From: Flavobacteriales bacterium UBA5692
GTDB taxonomy: Bacteria > Bacteroidota > Bacteroidia > Flavobacteriales_D > Sanyastnellaceae
Direction of reading: 5' to 3'
DNA length: 13,454 bases
NCBI GenBank assembly: GCA_002420235.1
Contig: DIHQ01000124.1
Location: forward strand, 1-13,454
Shown here: piece by piece, positions 1-7,150 of the stretch
Numbering within the stretch: position 1 is the first letter of the stretch
Layout: every line of letters starts with the position of its first letter
Notes under the pieces: generated by a model
Database searches by the model: none
Seen by the model: only the letters and a program-made list of their open reading frames with translations
What the model was told of the DNA's origin: nothing
Made by a program: the position numbers and the translations under genes

Positions 1-909
1 GTGCTGGCTTTTCATCCTGAAAAGCAGTTCGAGTCGTTCCGTTTGGCCCTACTGCGTGATTTCGGTATTGAACCAACATTCGATGCGGATGGGTTCGCCA
101 ACACACCAGCCGAGGACGTTGCTTTCGATACATACCAGGCGGCGGAACGGCTTTACCGTGCAAAGTTGAATGAATTGGCAGCGCGCGCGCACCCGGTCAT
201 ACAGCGCGTGTACGACGACCAGTCCAATGATTTTAAGCAAATCCTCGTGCCGTTTAGTGACGGTCGTAAGACCATGCAAGTGGCCACGGATATTGAACGG
301 AGCGTCAATTCGGAAGGCGTGAGTGTCATGGAGAGCTTAGAAAAGGCGGTCGTACTGGCCATGATTGACCAATATTGGAAAGAGCATCTCCGTAACATGG
401 ACGATTTGCGTTCAAACGTGCAGTTGGCGCGATTTGAGCAGAAGGATCCGCTGCTGATTTATAAGTTTGAGTCGTATGAACTTTTCAAAGCCATGGTGCA
501 GCGGTTGAATGCTGAGGTGGCCGCTTTCTTGATGCGTTGCACGATACCGACCGGGCCATCTGACCAGCAAGTCCGTCAAGCACCACAGGCTCGCTCAGCC
601 ATGCCCAATAAAATCAGTTTGTCGAAGGAGAATGTGCAGAACATCCAAGAGCAAGCTGCTTCACAAGCACGGCAACAGGTTCCTGCGGGTCTTCGCCGAG
701 GTCAACACGGTCCTGGAACGGCCATGGCAGGTGCGTCATCTCCATCTCCACCGCCACAAAAACAGATGCCGATTCGAAGCGAAAAGAAATTTGGGCGCAA
801 TGATATGGTGGTGATTCGTCGTGGTGATGAGGTAAAGGAATTGAAGTTCAAAAAGGCAGAGCCATTTCTGGAACAAGGTTGGTTCTTGGAGGGCCCGTCG
901 AGCAAGTAG
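1..909 (+). CDS. secA: SecA preprotein translocase ATPase, C-terminal part (5' end outside window)
   Basis: SecA is the cytoplasmic ATPase that drives unfolded preproteins through SecYEG. Only the last 302 residues are here. The reading frame is open to base 1, so the first GTG codon is an internal valine, not a start. The fragment begins in the helical wing region. The helical scaffold domain covers roughly residues 114-178 and includes IDQYWKEHLRNMDDLR (122-137) and EQKDPLLIYKFESYELF, which match SecA closely. A low-complexity linker rich in Q, A, S and P follows (about 185-255). The tail KFGRNDMVVIRRGDEVKELK has the GRND lead-in of the usual zinc-binding SEC-C motif, but the CxCxSGKxxxxC part is replaced by a cysteine-free basic stretch. 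I recall this form from other Bacteroidota. The stop is TAG at 907-909. The next gene is convergent, so secA ends its transcription unit here. Confidence 0.95.
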   Translation: MLAFHPEKQFESFRLALLRDFGIEPTFDADGFANTPAEDVAFDTYQAAERLYRAKLNELAARAHPVIQRVYDDQSNDFKQILVPFSDGRKTMQVATDIERSVNSEGVSVMESLEKAVVLAMIDQYWKEHLRNMDDLRSNVQLARFEQKDPLLIYKFESYELFKAMVQRLNAEVAAFLMRCTIPTGPSDQQVRQAPQARSAMPNKISLSKENVQNIQEQAASQARQQVPAGLRRGQHGPGTAMAGASSPSPPPQKQMPIRSEKKFGRNDMVVIRRGDEVKELKFKKAEPFLEQGWFLEGPSSK

Positions 910-1036
910 CGAAACGAAAACCCTTATTTCAGGCTTGGGGACGTGCTAATGACGGAGTTTATGAGATGCAAAACCACTCGTTGTGCGAGAGGAGGCAAAC
1001 TATAGACTTTGAGGTATTTATACTTTATGATCAATG

Positions 1037-1088
1037 GGATTATTTCCTCAAGAGTATTCGTGTTTAGAATAATCCGATTTGTTTTTTT
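1037..1088 (+). terminator. Weak candidate intrinsic terminator after secA
   Basis: A perfect 8-base inverted repeat, GGATTATT at 1037-1044 and AATAATCC at 1068-1075, encloses a 23-base loop. A run of seven T at 1082-1088 follows on the + strand. The geometry fits termination of the secA transcript. However, the loop is long, the stem is AT-rich, and the T-run starts six bases after the stem. The element overlaps the last codons of the convergent DUF72 gene, which constrains its sequence. The rest of the 910-1063 gap is AT-rich and shows no small gene or other structure that I can support. Confidence 0.3.
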
Positions 1089-1960
1089 GTTAGTTTGTTT
1101 TCTCGGCTTGGTACAACGCAGTCTTCGCGTTTTCCTTGATTCAGTCGATTGGCAAACGCGACGCACGTGGCCGGCGTATGAATACTGTCTCTTTCGTGTA
1201 CCAAGAGGTAGAATGATTCTCCACCTCGTGCTTCGAATGCATTGATCCACGAGCCCCACTGCTCTAAGCGGTGTGCATCGATTTCATGACCCTCGTATCC
1301 GCCAAACCGCACCAGCACATGGGAAGCTGTGACCTGCATGTGCAAAGCATCCCGTCGTCCGGCCGTATCGCTGATGACAGCTCCCACTCCCAGTTCTGCC
1401 AATCGGCTCCAATGCGGTTGCTCTCCCAGGAACCAATCCGGATGGCGAAATTCAATCGAAACAGGGAGCTCTCTCGGCCAATTTTCGAGGTACATCCACA
1501 AAGCGTTCGCATGTTTCGGCGCAAAATGGGGCGGAAGTTGGATGAAAGAAGGCCCGAGGCGATTGCCGAGCGCGAGTAAGCCTGAGATGAAATCATCCGT
1601 TGGGCCCTCGCAGTTTTTAAAGCGGCGAAAGTGGCTGATGATTTGTGGAAATTTGGGGCAAAACCGAAATCCCTCAGGTGTCGCATCCGCCCATGCTTTC
1701 ATTTTCGCCTCGCTATAAATGCGGTAGTGCGTCGCATTGAATTCGATCGTGCCAAAAGATCGGCCGTAGGCTTCGGGGAACAGCCGTCGCGGAGTCTTCT
1801 CGGGGTAGGTGGAGCCCACCCAAGCTGGAATGTTCCAAGTCGTACCACCCGCATACACCCGGGATCGAATCGGTGGAGCATCGAAGTGCCATTTGCTTTC
1901 CGGAAGGGAAAAGTCGGCAGGGATGAGACCAGCGACTGAAGGGAGTTTGCCAAATTGCAT
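1064..1960 (-). CDS. DUF72 (YecE-like) family protein
   Basis: This 298-residue protein has the conserved blocks of the DUF72/YecE family, a TIM-barrel fold of unsettled biochemical function. In order they are YAGGTTWNIPAWVGSTYPE (36-54), FNATHYR (74-80), FCPKFPQIISHFRR (100-113), LGPSFIQLPPHF (135-146), VSIEFRHPDWF (167-177) and VRFGGYEG further on. About 35 residues precede the first block, slightly longer than the shortest family members. The ATG at 1960-1958 is the only start I would choose; 7 bases upstream lies TAACTTTA (1975-1968 on the - strand), one mismatch from the Bacteroidota -7 element. The gene is convergent with secA and divergent from comF across 73 bases, so it is probably a single-gene unit. 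I infer no substrate. Confidence 0.9.
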   Translation of the reverse strand: MQFGKLPSVAGLIPADFSLPESKWHFDAPPIRSRVYAGGTTWNIPAWVGSTYPEKTPRRLFPEAYGRSFGTIEFNATHYRIYSEAKMKAWADATPEGFRFCPKFPQIISHFRRFKNCEGPTDDFISGLLALGNRLGPSFIQLPPHFAPKHANALWMYLENWPRELPVSIEFRHPDWFLGEQPHWSRLAELGVGAVISDTAGRRDALHMQVTASHVLVRFGGYEGHEIDAHRLEQWGSWINAFEARGGESFYLLVHERDSIHTPATCVAFANRLNQGKREDCVVPSRENKLTKKQIGLF

Positions 1961-2021
1961 TCGATTGTAAAGTTAGCTCGCATGCTGGTGAATCGATGGG
2001 CGCGGGTCCGCCCATTGTGTT

Positions 2022-2029
2022 CAAATTTG
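2022..2029. promoter_or_regulatory. Near-match -7 element CAAATTTG, a perfect palindrome, in the DUF72/comF divergent gap
   Basis: CAAATTTG differs from TAnnTTTG only at its first base and ends 4 bases before the GTG chosen for comF. It reads the same on both strands, so it could act in either direction or as half of an operator. No convincing -33 TTG element lies at the usual 19-21 base spacing. This is a weak call based on position and similarity only. Confidence 0.25.
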
Positions 2030-2033
2030 GATT

Positions 2034-2699
2034 GTGTGGGGATTGTGGTGGAGCGTATTATTTCCGAGGCATTGCGTTGTTTGCGCATCTTGGTTACCTA
2101 ATAAGACGGAGTGGATAATTGCATGCGAAACGTGTTCACTGGACTGGCCGGAATTGTACGGAAAATTTGGTGAATTGATGATAAAAGAGCGGTGCAGAAT
2201 GTCCTTTGCAGCGACAGGGTTTCGTTTGCGCACCCAAGACCAGCTTAATGTCCAGTTGTCAGAATTCAAGTATGGGGGTAACCGTCAACTTGCAAAGCAG
2301 TGGGGTATGTGGCTTGGTCACAAAACTCCTCCACCAAAGGATTCCTGTAGAATTATCCTTGCCCCTGTGCCGCTGCATTGGCGAAAACAGTGGAAGCGGG
2401 GATACAACCAAGCGGAGTGGATTGCTAAAGGTGTGGCCTGTGCATGGGGTTGCGAGGTTTCGCCAGAACTGCTTCTGCGTCACCGTCATTATAACAGCAT
2501 GACAGGGATGAATCGTTCTGATAGGGTTGGGATTGTTCGAAATTTGTACACGGTGAATCCGGCAGCACGGCAAACAGCGGCTTCGATAATTGTCGTGGAT
2601 GATGTAATGACCACAGGGGCAACAATGGCCGCATGTGGCCACGCCATCAAACAGTCTGGTTTGAAATGGTTTGGAGGTTTGACCCTCGCGCTTGCATGA
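2034..2699 (+). CDS. comF: ComF-family phosphoribosyltransferase
   Basis: The 221-residue protein has the two hallmarks of ComF/GntX proteins. The first is an N-terminal four-cysteine zinc ribbon, with Cys14-x2-Cys17 and Cys31-x2-Cys34. The second is a C-terminal type I phosphoribosyltransferase fold with the PRPP loop VVDDVMTTGAT (187-197). Between them lie APVPLHWRKQWKRGYNQAE and a YNSMTGMNRSDR block, equivalent to the family's QTGLSRxxR motif. ComF homologues are needed for DNA uptake in naturally competent bacteria, but the family is widespread and its substrate is unknown. The start is not certain: GTG at 2034 places SVLFPRHCVVC at the usual distance from the N terminus, and TTG at 2043 is the main alternative. 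It is the first gene of the + strand cluster. The next gene begins 35 bases after its stop. Confidence 0.9.
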   Translation: MWGLWWSVLFPRHCVVCASWLPNKTEWIIACETCSLDWPELYGKFGELMIKERCRMSFAATGFRLRTQDQLNVQLSEFKYGGNRQLAKQWGMWLGHKTPPPKDSCRIILAPVPLHWRKQWKRGYNQAEWIAKGVACAWGCEVSPELLLRHRHYNSMTGMNRSDRVGIVRNLYTVNPAARQTAASIIVVDDVMTTGATMAACGHAIKQSGLKWFGGLTLALA

Positions 2700-2722
2700 A
2701 GTCGCGCCCTCCTTTTGTTCGG

Positions 2723-2730
2723 TATCTTTG
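2723..2730 (+). promoter_or_regulatory. Exact -7 promoter element TAnnTTTG upstream of the fRMsr gene
   Basis: TATCTTTG matches the Bacteroidota -7 consensus exactly, and its final G is only 4 bases before the ATG at 2735. If used, transcription would start at or within a base or two of that ATG, giving a leaderless or nearly leaderless mRNA. No TTG lies at the expected -33 spacing, so the site may be weak, regulated, or fortuitous within the 35-base comF-fRMsr gap. Confidence 0.45.
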
Positions 2731-2734
2731 CCAC

Positions 2735-3235
2735 ATGGCTGAAACGCTTGCATTGGCGCACGAGGCATCTCGAGAAGAACGTTATGAGGCACTGTCTACA
2801 AGATGGGCAGCCTTGTTGGGGGCTGAATCCAACCGCATGGCTAATTTGGCCAACACAGCTGCAGTGCTGAAGGAGGCATTTGATTGGCATTGGGTTGGGT
2901 TTTACCTAGTAGATGCCTATCGAGATGAGTTGGTTTTGGGGCCGTTTCAAGGCCCTTTAGCTTGCACCCGTCTGCACCACGGCAGAGGGGTGTGTGCAGC
3001 CGCATGGGATACAGCCTCTGTGCAAGTCGTCCCAGATGTGCGCAAGTTCGATGGGCATGTGGCGTGCAGTTCCCTCACGGAATCGGAATTGGTTATTCCC
3101 ATCGTGGTGGCTGATTTGGTCGTTTCCGTACTTGATATCGATTCTTCTACGCGAGGCGATGTTTCTGTTGCTGATGTCAAAGGTTTAGCGCCGTTGGTCA
3201 GATTTTTGGAAAACAATTGGAATTCATGGGAATGA
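2735..3235 (+). CDS. msrC: Free methionine-(R)-sulfoxide reductase (GAF domain, fRMsr)
   Basis: This cytoplasmic enzyme reduces free L-methionine-(R)-sulfoxide, recycling oxidised methionine with thioredoxin-type electron donors. The 166-residue protein is a single GAF domain containing LVLGPFQGPLACTRLHHGRG and VPDVRKFDGHVACSS. Its three cysteines fall at 77, 87 and 111. That spacing of 10 and 24 matches the catalytic and resolving cysteines of the E. coli enzyme as I recall them (84, 94, 118), so all active-site cysteines are kept. The frame stays open upstream to 2633 inside comF, but the family begins near MAETLALAHE, and the promoter-like element just before 2735 supports that ATG. Its TGA stop overlaps the ATG of the lipoprotein gene (ATGA at 3232-3235), which suggests translational coupling. 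Confidence 0.93.
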   Translation: MAETLALAHEASREERYEALSTRWAALLGAESNRMANLANTAAVLKEAFDWHWVGFYLVDAYRDELVLGPFQGPLACTRLHHGRGVCAAAWDTASVQVVPDVRKFDGHVACSSLTESELVIPIVVADLVVSVLDIDSSTRGDVSVADVKGLAPLVRFLENNWNSWE

Positions 3236-4848
3236 GCTTTCAACGATTCCGTGTGCGACTGGATGTATTGGCTTGTACTATGATAATCGCCGCAGGATGT
3301 GCACAGATATCTGCGCCGTCAGGAGGCCCAAAGGATGAGATGCCGCCTGTTCCTATTCGGGTGGACCCACCTTCGGAATCCATTAATCTCCGTCCGAAGC
3401 GTTTGACCATGGAATTTGATGAATTTGTTGTGTTGCGCAATGCCAATCAGCAGTTGGTGGTTTCACCGCCGCTGGCGAGCAAACCAGAATGGCGAGTCCG
3501 TGGGAAGGCAGTGGAACTTGCACTGGATCCGGAAGGGTTTGAAGTTAATCGCACCTACGTTTTCGCATTTGGTGGCGCCATCGTTGACCTTCATGAGTCC
3601 AACCCCGCTACAGACTTGAAGTGGGCCTTTTCGACAGGCCCTGTATTGGATACGATGCGCATTCAAGGGCACGTGATGGACCGCATGACTCGCTCTGGTA
3701 AAGCCGATTTGAGAGTAATGCTTTTTCAAACGCCAGTTACATGGGACTCCATCTGGGCGGGCCGGCGGCCGGATGCGTTGGGCCAAACAGACGCCATGGG
3801 TAATTATTCCATTGGCTACCTCGGTTCAAAAGATTTTGTTGGCGTTGCACTTGCTGATGAAAATGGCAATTACCGTTGGGATGACGGCGAGTACATTGCA
3901 TTGGACACTTCGCGATTTGCAGCAGGCGATACCAGTCTGTATTGGCTCGGCGATGACACAAAGGAGGCGAAACCGCCACGCCGCATCGCGAGTTGTCGAT
4001 TAGATTCCACGGGCATGGCACGGATTCTAGCAACGGCACCTGCCGATGTTGCAGAAAGATGGAAGGTTTTATTGGGAGGCACTTCTCAGCCCATTCCATT
4101 TGAACGGGAAGGAGATAGTGTCATCGTCTGGTGTGAAGCATGCAGGACCGCTCCTGTTGAGGAGATTCAAATGGTGTGGGATTGGGAAATAGATTCCGAC
4201 ACGGCTCAGGTGCGGCCATTCCTTTCTTCAATTGGCAATTCTCATACCCCTCTTACAACGCCACCGCTTAGGTCTGCGCCTCAGTCATCGCGCGAATGGA
4301 AATTCGATCGGGCTATTTTCGTGGATGAACCGGACAGCATCCGAGTCTTCCAGGACTCCTTGTCGATTGATGGTGCATTCTTTTCGGCATCTGAGACTGG
4401 AGCTTCAACGCGTACTTTAACTCTCGATTTAAAAGAAGATTTTGCATCTGATTACACCGTTATCTGTTTGCCGGGGGCATTGAGGTTTCAAGGCCAGACA
4501 GTAGATCAAGACACAGTATTCTTCAGGTGGAAAACCTACGAAGCAAATTATTTTGGGGCCTTGGATCTGTCTCTTACGGACGTTCCAGGTCCCGGATGGG
4601 TCCGAATTGGAGAGGACCGAATCCGAGTCGAAGGGGACACCTCATTAGCATTTGAGCAGCGACTTCCTGGTGCATTGACGCTCGGGTACGAATGGGATGT
4701 CAATGGAGACTCGATATGGCAAGGAGTGGTCCCCCGAGACCTTCAATCCGCTGAGCCTTATTTTTATCCCGTGGAACAACCGGTTATCCGCTCTAATTGG
4801 CTTATCGAATGGGATTGGTCACTCAAAATAAAAGGCACCGCTGAATGA
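3232..4848 (+). CDS. Ig-like domain lipoprotein
   Basis: The predicted 538-residue lipoprotein has a short signal peptide ending in the lipobox IAAGC, with the lipidated cysteine at residue 23. CAQISAPSGGPKDEMPP follows, a lipoprotein start common in Bacteroidota. Residues about 38-136 form a bacterial Ig-like domain of the Big_5/SbsA type, with markers LTMEFDEFVVLRN and AFGGAIVDLHESNP. Residues about 143-222 resemble a carboxypeptidase-regulatory-like beta domain that ends in a possible ion-binding loop, DENGNYRWDDGE. The remaining half is beta-rich and not recognised. It is probably anchored in the outer membrane or at the cell surface, with no enzymatic motif seen. ATG 3232 is preferred because it makes the ATGA overlap with the upstream stop. 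ATG 3226 and TTG 3217 are in-frame alternatives. Its own stop overlaps the next start (ATGA, 4845-4848). Confidence 0.85.
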   Translation: MSFQRFRVRLDVLACTMIIAAGCAQISAPSGGPKDEMPPVPIRVDPPSESINLRPKRLTMEFDEFVVLRNANQQLVVSPPLASKPEWRVRGKAVELALDPEGFEVNRTYVFAFGGAIVDLHESNPATDLKWAFSTGPVLDTMRIQGHVMDRMTRSGKADLRVMLFQTPVTWDSIWAGRRPDALGQTDAMGNYSIGYLGSKDFVGVALADENGNYRWDDGEYIALDTSRFAAGDTSLYWLGDDTKEAKPPRRIASCRLDSTGMARILATAPADVAERWKVLLGGTSQPIPFEREGDSVIVWCEACRTAPVEEIQMVWDWEIDSDTAQVRPFLSSIGNSHTPLTTPPLRSAPQSSREWKFDRAIFVDEPDSIRVFQDSLSIDGAFFSASETGASTRTLTLDLKEDFASDYTVICLPGALRFQGQTVDQDTVFFRWKTYEANYFGALDLSLTDVPGPGWVRIGEDRIRVEGDTSLAFEQRLPGALTLGYEWDVNGDSIWQGVVPRDLQSAEPYFYPVEQPVIRSNWLIEWDWSLKIKGTAE

Positions 4849-6416
4849 AATACCCGTCACACATTGCGCATTGCTGCACCGGTTGTATTGCGGCTGCTTT
4901 GATTTTCGTTGCTGGTCTCGATGCGGTCGCTTGGGGCCAAGACCCTTATATTGCTACCTCGCAGAATTACTACTGCTCAGGATCTGACGATGAGGTTTCC
5001 TTGTACTGCAATGTCCTGGCATTTGACCCCGATACAAATGTTGAAGAGTGGACGTTCGAGTGGAGCCCGGCAGACGAGGTAAGCGATCCCACGGCGCAAT
5101 CAGTAACCATTGCTCCCGCCAACACTACCATTTACAGCGTTGAGATGGTCGCTCCTGATGGTACGGTTTATTCCGATGAAATTACCATTACGGTATATCC
5201 TGCCTTCAGTGTTATTGTCGATTCTGAAGTAGCCATGTGCTCCACCATTGGAGGGCAACTTGAAGCCACTGCGGATGTGGTTAATGCCATGGACTGGCAA
5301 TGGGAACCTGCCACTGGACTGAGTAATGCGACGATTTCGAATCCGCAAATTCTAGAGGAATTAACCCAAACGTATACGGTTACTGCAACTATTTCCGGTT
5401 TGGGAGGAGCTTCATGTACGGCGAGCGCCCAAGTGGATTTGATTTCTATTTTCCCGGCTATGGAACTCGGTGACGATATCGTGGCATGTTCCGAGCAAAC
5501 TGTGGTATTGGACCCGGGCTTGCCGGTGAATTATACGTTTGATTGGTCCGTTGACGGGTATACGCTTCCCGTGCTGGATGTGACCTCATCTGGTACTTAC
5601 GGGCTTACAGCGATTTCTCCTGAAGGATGTGTGAATTCTGATGCCATAACAGTGACTTTTACAGACGGACCGGTTCTTCAATTGCCGGATTCAGCCACTG
5701 CATGCGAAGGTGTTGGCCTCGTCGTAGATGCCGCACCACTTGACCAGTCGACTGGTCCATATAGCTACCTTTGGTCGAACGGATCCAATGCGTCTTCTGT
5801 CGCATTTTATGATTCCGAATCAGTCCAGGTGCAAGTAACGGATGCCGGAGGATGCACAACAACAGCAACCGTGGTGCTGGAAGTGTTGCCTAGTCCTGGA
5901 TTTTACCTTCCATCAGATACTGCTCTCTGTTTTGAGGATTTTCCGGATGATCAGCATCAATTGAGTGTTCCAGCGGGTTATGCGGCGTACCAGTGGATGA
6001 ATGGCTCAACGCTACCTTCGATTGCTATCGATGGGCCGGGTGTATTCAGTGTGGTCGTCACAAACGATATCGGATGTTCAACAGACCAGAGTGTGACGGT
6101 GATTGATTTTTGCTCCGAGCCTTTTTTGTTTGTTCCAACCGCCTTTACCCCTGATGGAAACGGTCTAAATGAGGTGCTCAGAATAGAAGGGCGAAACCTC
6201 GTGCAATTGGATTTTAAGCTTTACAATCGCTGGGGAAACCTTGTCTGGCAGGCTGATTCAATCGGAGATTACTGGCATGGACAAGGTCCTGACCGGACCC
6301 ACTATGTGCAAGATGACCTCTACCTATGGAGGGCGAAATATCGCCACTACACGGATCCGTCGGGTCAGTTAAGCCCTTGGTATCAGGCTACGGGTTCAGT
6401 CCGAATCATCCGATAA
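4845..6416 (+). CDS. Secreted multi-Ig/PKD-like protein with type IX secretion type B sorting domain
   Basis: The 523-residue protein begins with a signal peptide (basic start, hydrophobic 15-29, likely cleavage after residue 31, AWG-QD). About five beta-sandwich repeats of 70-85 residues follow. The last four start near 123, 205, 278 and 353. The clearer ones follow the pattern LxxDxxxC ... YxWSNGS ... GCxxxxxxTV known from PKD-like modules of gliding bacteria. Residues about 427-523 (FVPTAFTPDGNGLNEVLRIE to VRIIR) are the gliding-motility-associated C-terminal domain (CHU_C, TIGR04131 type), the type B signal for type IX secretion. The product is therefore expected outside the cell or on its surface, as an adhesin or structural protein; no catalytic motif is visible. 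The ATG overlaps the lipoprotein stop by 4 bases, suggesting coupled translation and possibly a shared role. Confidence 0.9.
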   Translation: MKYPSHIAHCCTGCIAAALIFVAGLDAVAWGQDPYIATSQNYYCSGSDDEVSLYCNVLAFDPDTNVEEWTFEWSPADEVSDPTAQSVTIAPANTTIYSVEMVAPDGTVYSDEITITVYPAFSVIVDSEVAMCSTIGGQLEATADVVNAMDWQWEPATGLSNATISNPQILEELTQTYTVTATISGLGGASCTASAQVDLISIFPAMELGDDIVACSEQTVVLDPGLPVNYTFDWSVDGYTLPVLDVTSSGTYGLTAISPEGCVNSDAITVTFTDGPVLQLPDSATACEGVGLVVDAAPLDQSTGPYSYLWSNGSNASSVAFYDSESVQVQVTDAGGCTTTATVVLEVLPSPGFYLPSDTALCFEDFPDDQHQLSVPAGYAAYQWMNGSTLPSIAIDGPGVFSVVVTNDIGCSTDQSVTVIDFCSEPFLFVPTAFTPDGNGLNEVLRIEGRNLVQLDFKLYNRWGNLVWQADSIGDYWHGQGPDRTHYVQDDLYLWRAKYRHYTDPSGQLSPWYQATGSVRIIR

Positions 6417-6417
6417 C

Positions 6418-7113
6418 TTACGAGTTGATCTCGAGAAAGCGCTTTACGCTGTTCAGTGTCCCAAAGACTACCAAGGTATCCGTTTCCTGGATGACCATTT
6501 CCGCTTTTGGTACACCTATGATATGTTCCTGTTCCTCTGCACCTTCTGTTTCTGCGGCAAATTTGCGTCGGATGGTAATCAGACGAAGTTCGTAACGGTT
6601 GGTTAAATCGATGCTGCCTAGTGTGCGGCCTATGCAGTTTTGGGGCGCGTGAATCTCAGCAATTTCATAATCGTCGGGAAGCTCAAGAAACCCACCGATA
6701 TTGGGGTGAATCAAGCGCTCTGATACGATACTTGCGACTTCGCTTTCAGGGGTAAGTATTTCGCGGATGCCGAGGCTTGTGAGGATGCGTTTTTGGTGAT
6801 CGCCACTTGAACGGACGATGACACGCGGAACGCCAAGGTCTAGCAGATTCATTGAGGTCAACATGGTTGCCTCAAAATTTTCACCAATAGCCACAACTGC
6901 GGCATCCATGTCCTGCACATTTTGTGCTTGCAACGCTCGGGCGTCTGTTGCATCCATGGTTACTGAGAGAGCCACCTCATCTTTTATCGACTCAGAACGG
7001 GTAGGGTCTGAATCAAAGGTAAATACTTCTGCTCCTTTGGAAGCTAGAGAAAGCGCGATTTGGTGGCCGTATCGACCAAGTCCAAAAACTGCGAATCGAG
7101 AGGATTGAGGCAT
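6418..7113 (-). CDS. KtrA/TrkA-type RCK protein, K+ uptake regulatory subunit
   Basis: This 231-residue cytoplasmic protein has an RCK_N Rossmann domain (about 6-130) with the nucleotide-binding GLGRYG (11-16) and acidic residues D34/D36 at the end of strand 2 in VFTFDSDP. An RCK_C domain (about 140-231) follows, containing FLELPDDYEIAEIHAP and IGRTLGSIDLTNR. One RCK unit and this order are typical of KtrA, which gates the KtrB potassium channel in response to ATP/ADP or NAD(H). The C domain carries an acidic insert (AAETEGAEEQEH) before its last strands. No transmembrane KtrB/TrkH partner is in the window. It is the last gene of the - strand cluster, 37 bases after kynureninase, and its stop lies one base from the convergent gene's stop. 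Confidence 0.88.
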   Translation of the reverse strand: MPQSSRFAVFGLGRYGHQIALSLASKGAEVFTFDSDPTRSESIKDEVALSVTMDATDARALQAQNVQDMDAAVVAIGENFEATMLTSMNLLDLGVPRVIVRSSGDHQKRILTSLGIREILTPESEVASIVSERLIHPNIGGFLELPDDYEIAEIHAPQNCIGRTLGSIDLTNRYELRLITIRRKFAAETEGAEEQEHIIGVPKAEMVIQETDTLVVFGTLNSVKRFLEINS

Positions 7114-7150
7114 GATGATTGAAGTCTATCGTTCGATTTTTGAAACTCAT

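Noticed and set aside
924..1259. 111-residue - strand open frame and the + strand frame at 1009-1245 around the DUF72 3' end
   Set aside because: Both mostly overlap the DUF72 gene in other frames, have skewed composition and resemble nothing known to me. The DUF72 frame explains the sequence.
2633..2734. Upstream extension of the fRMsr reading frame into comF
   Set aside because: The added 34 residues are encoded inside comF in another frame and look like shadow translation. The family start matches ATG 2735.
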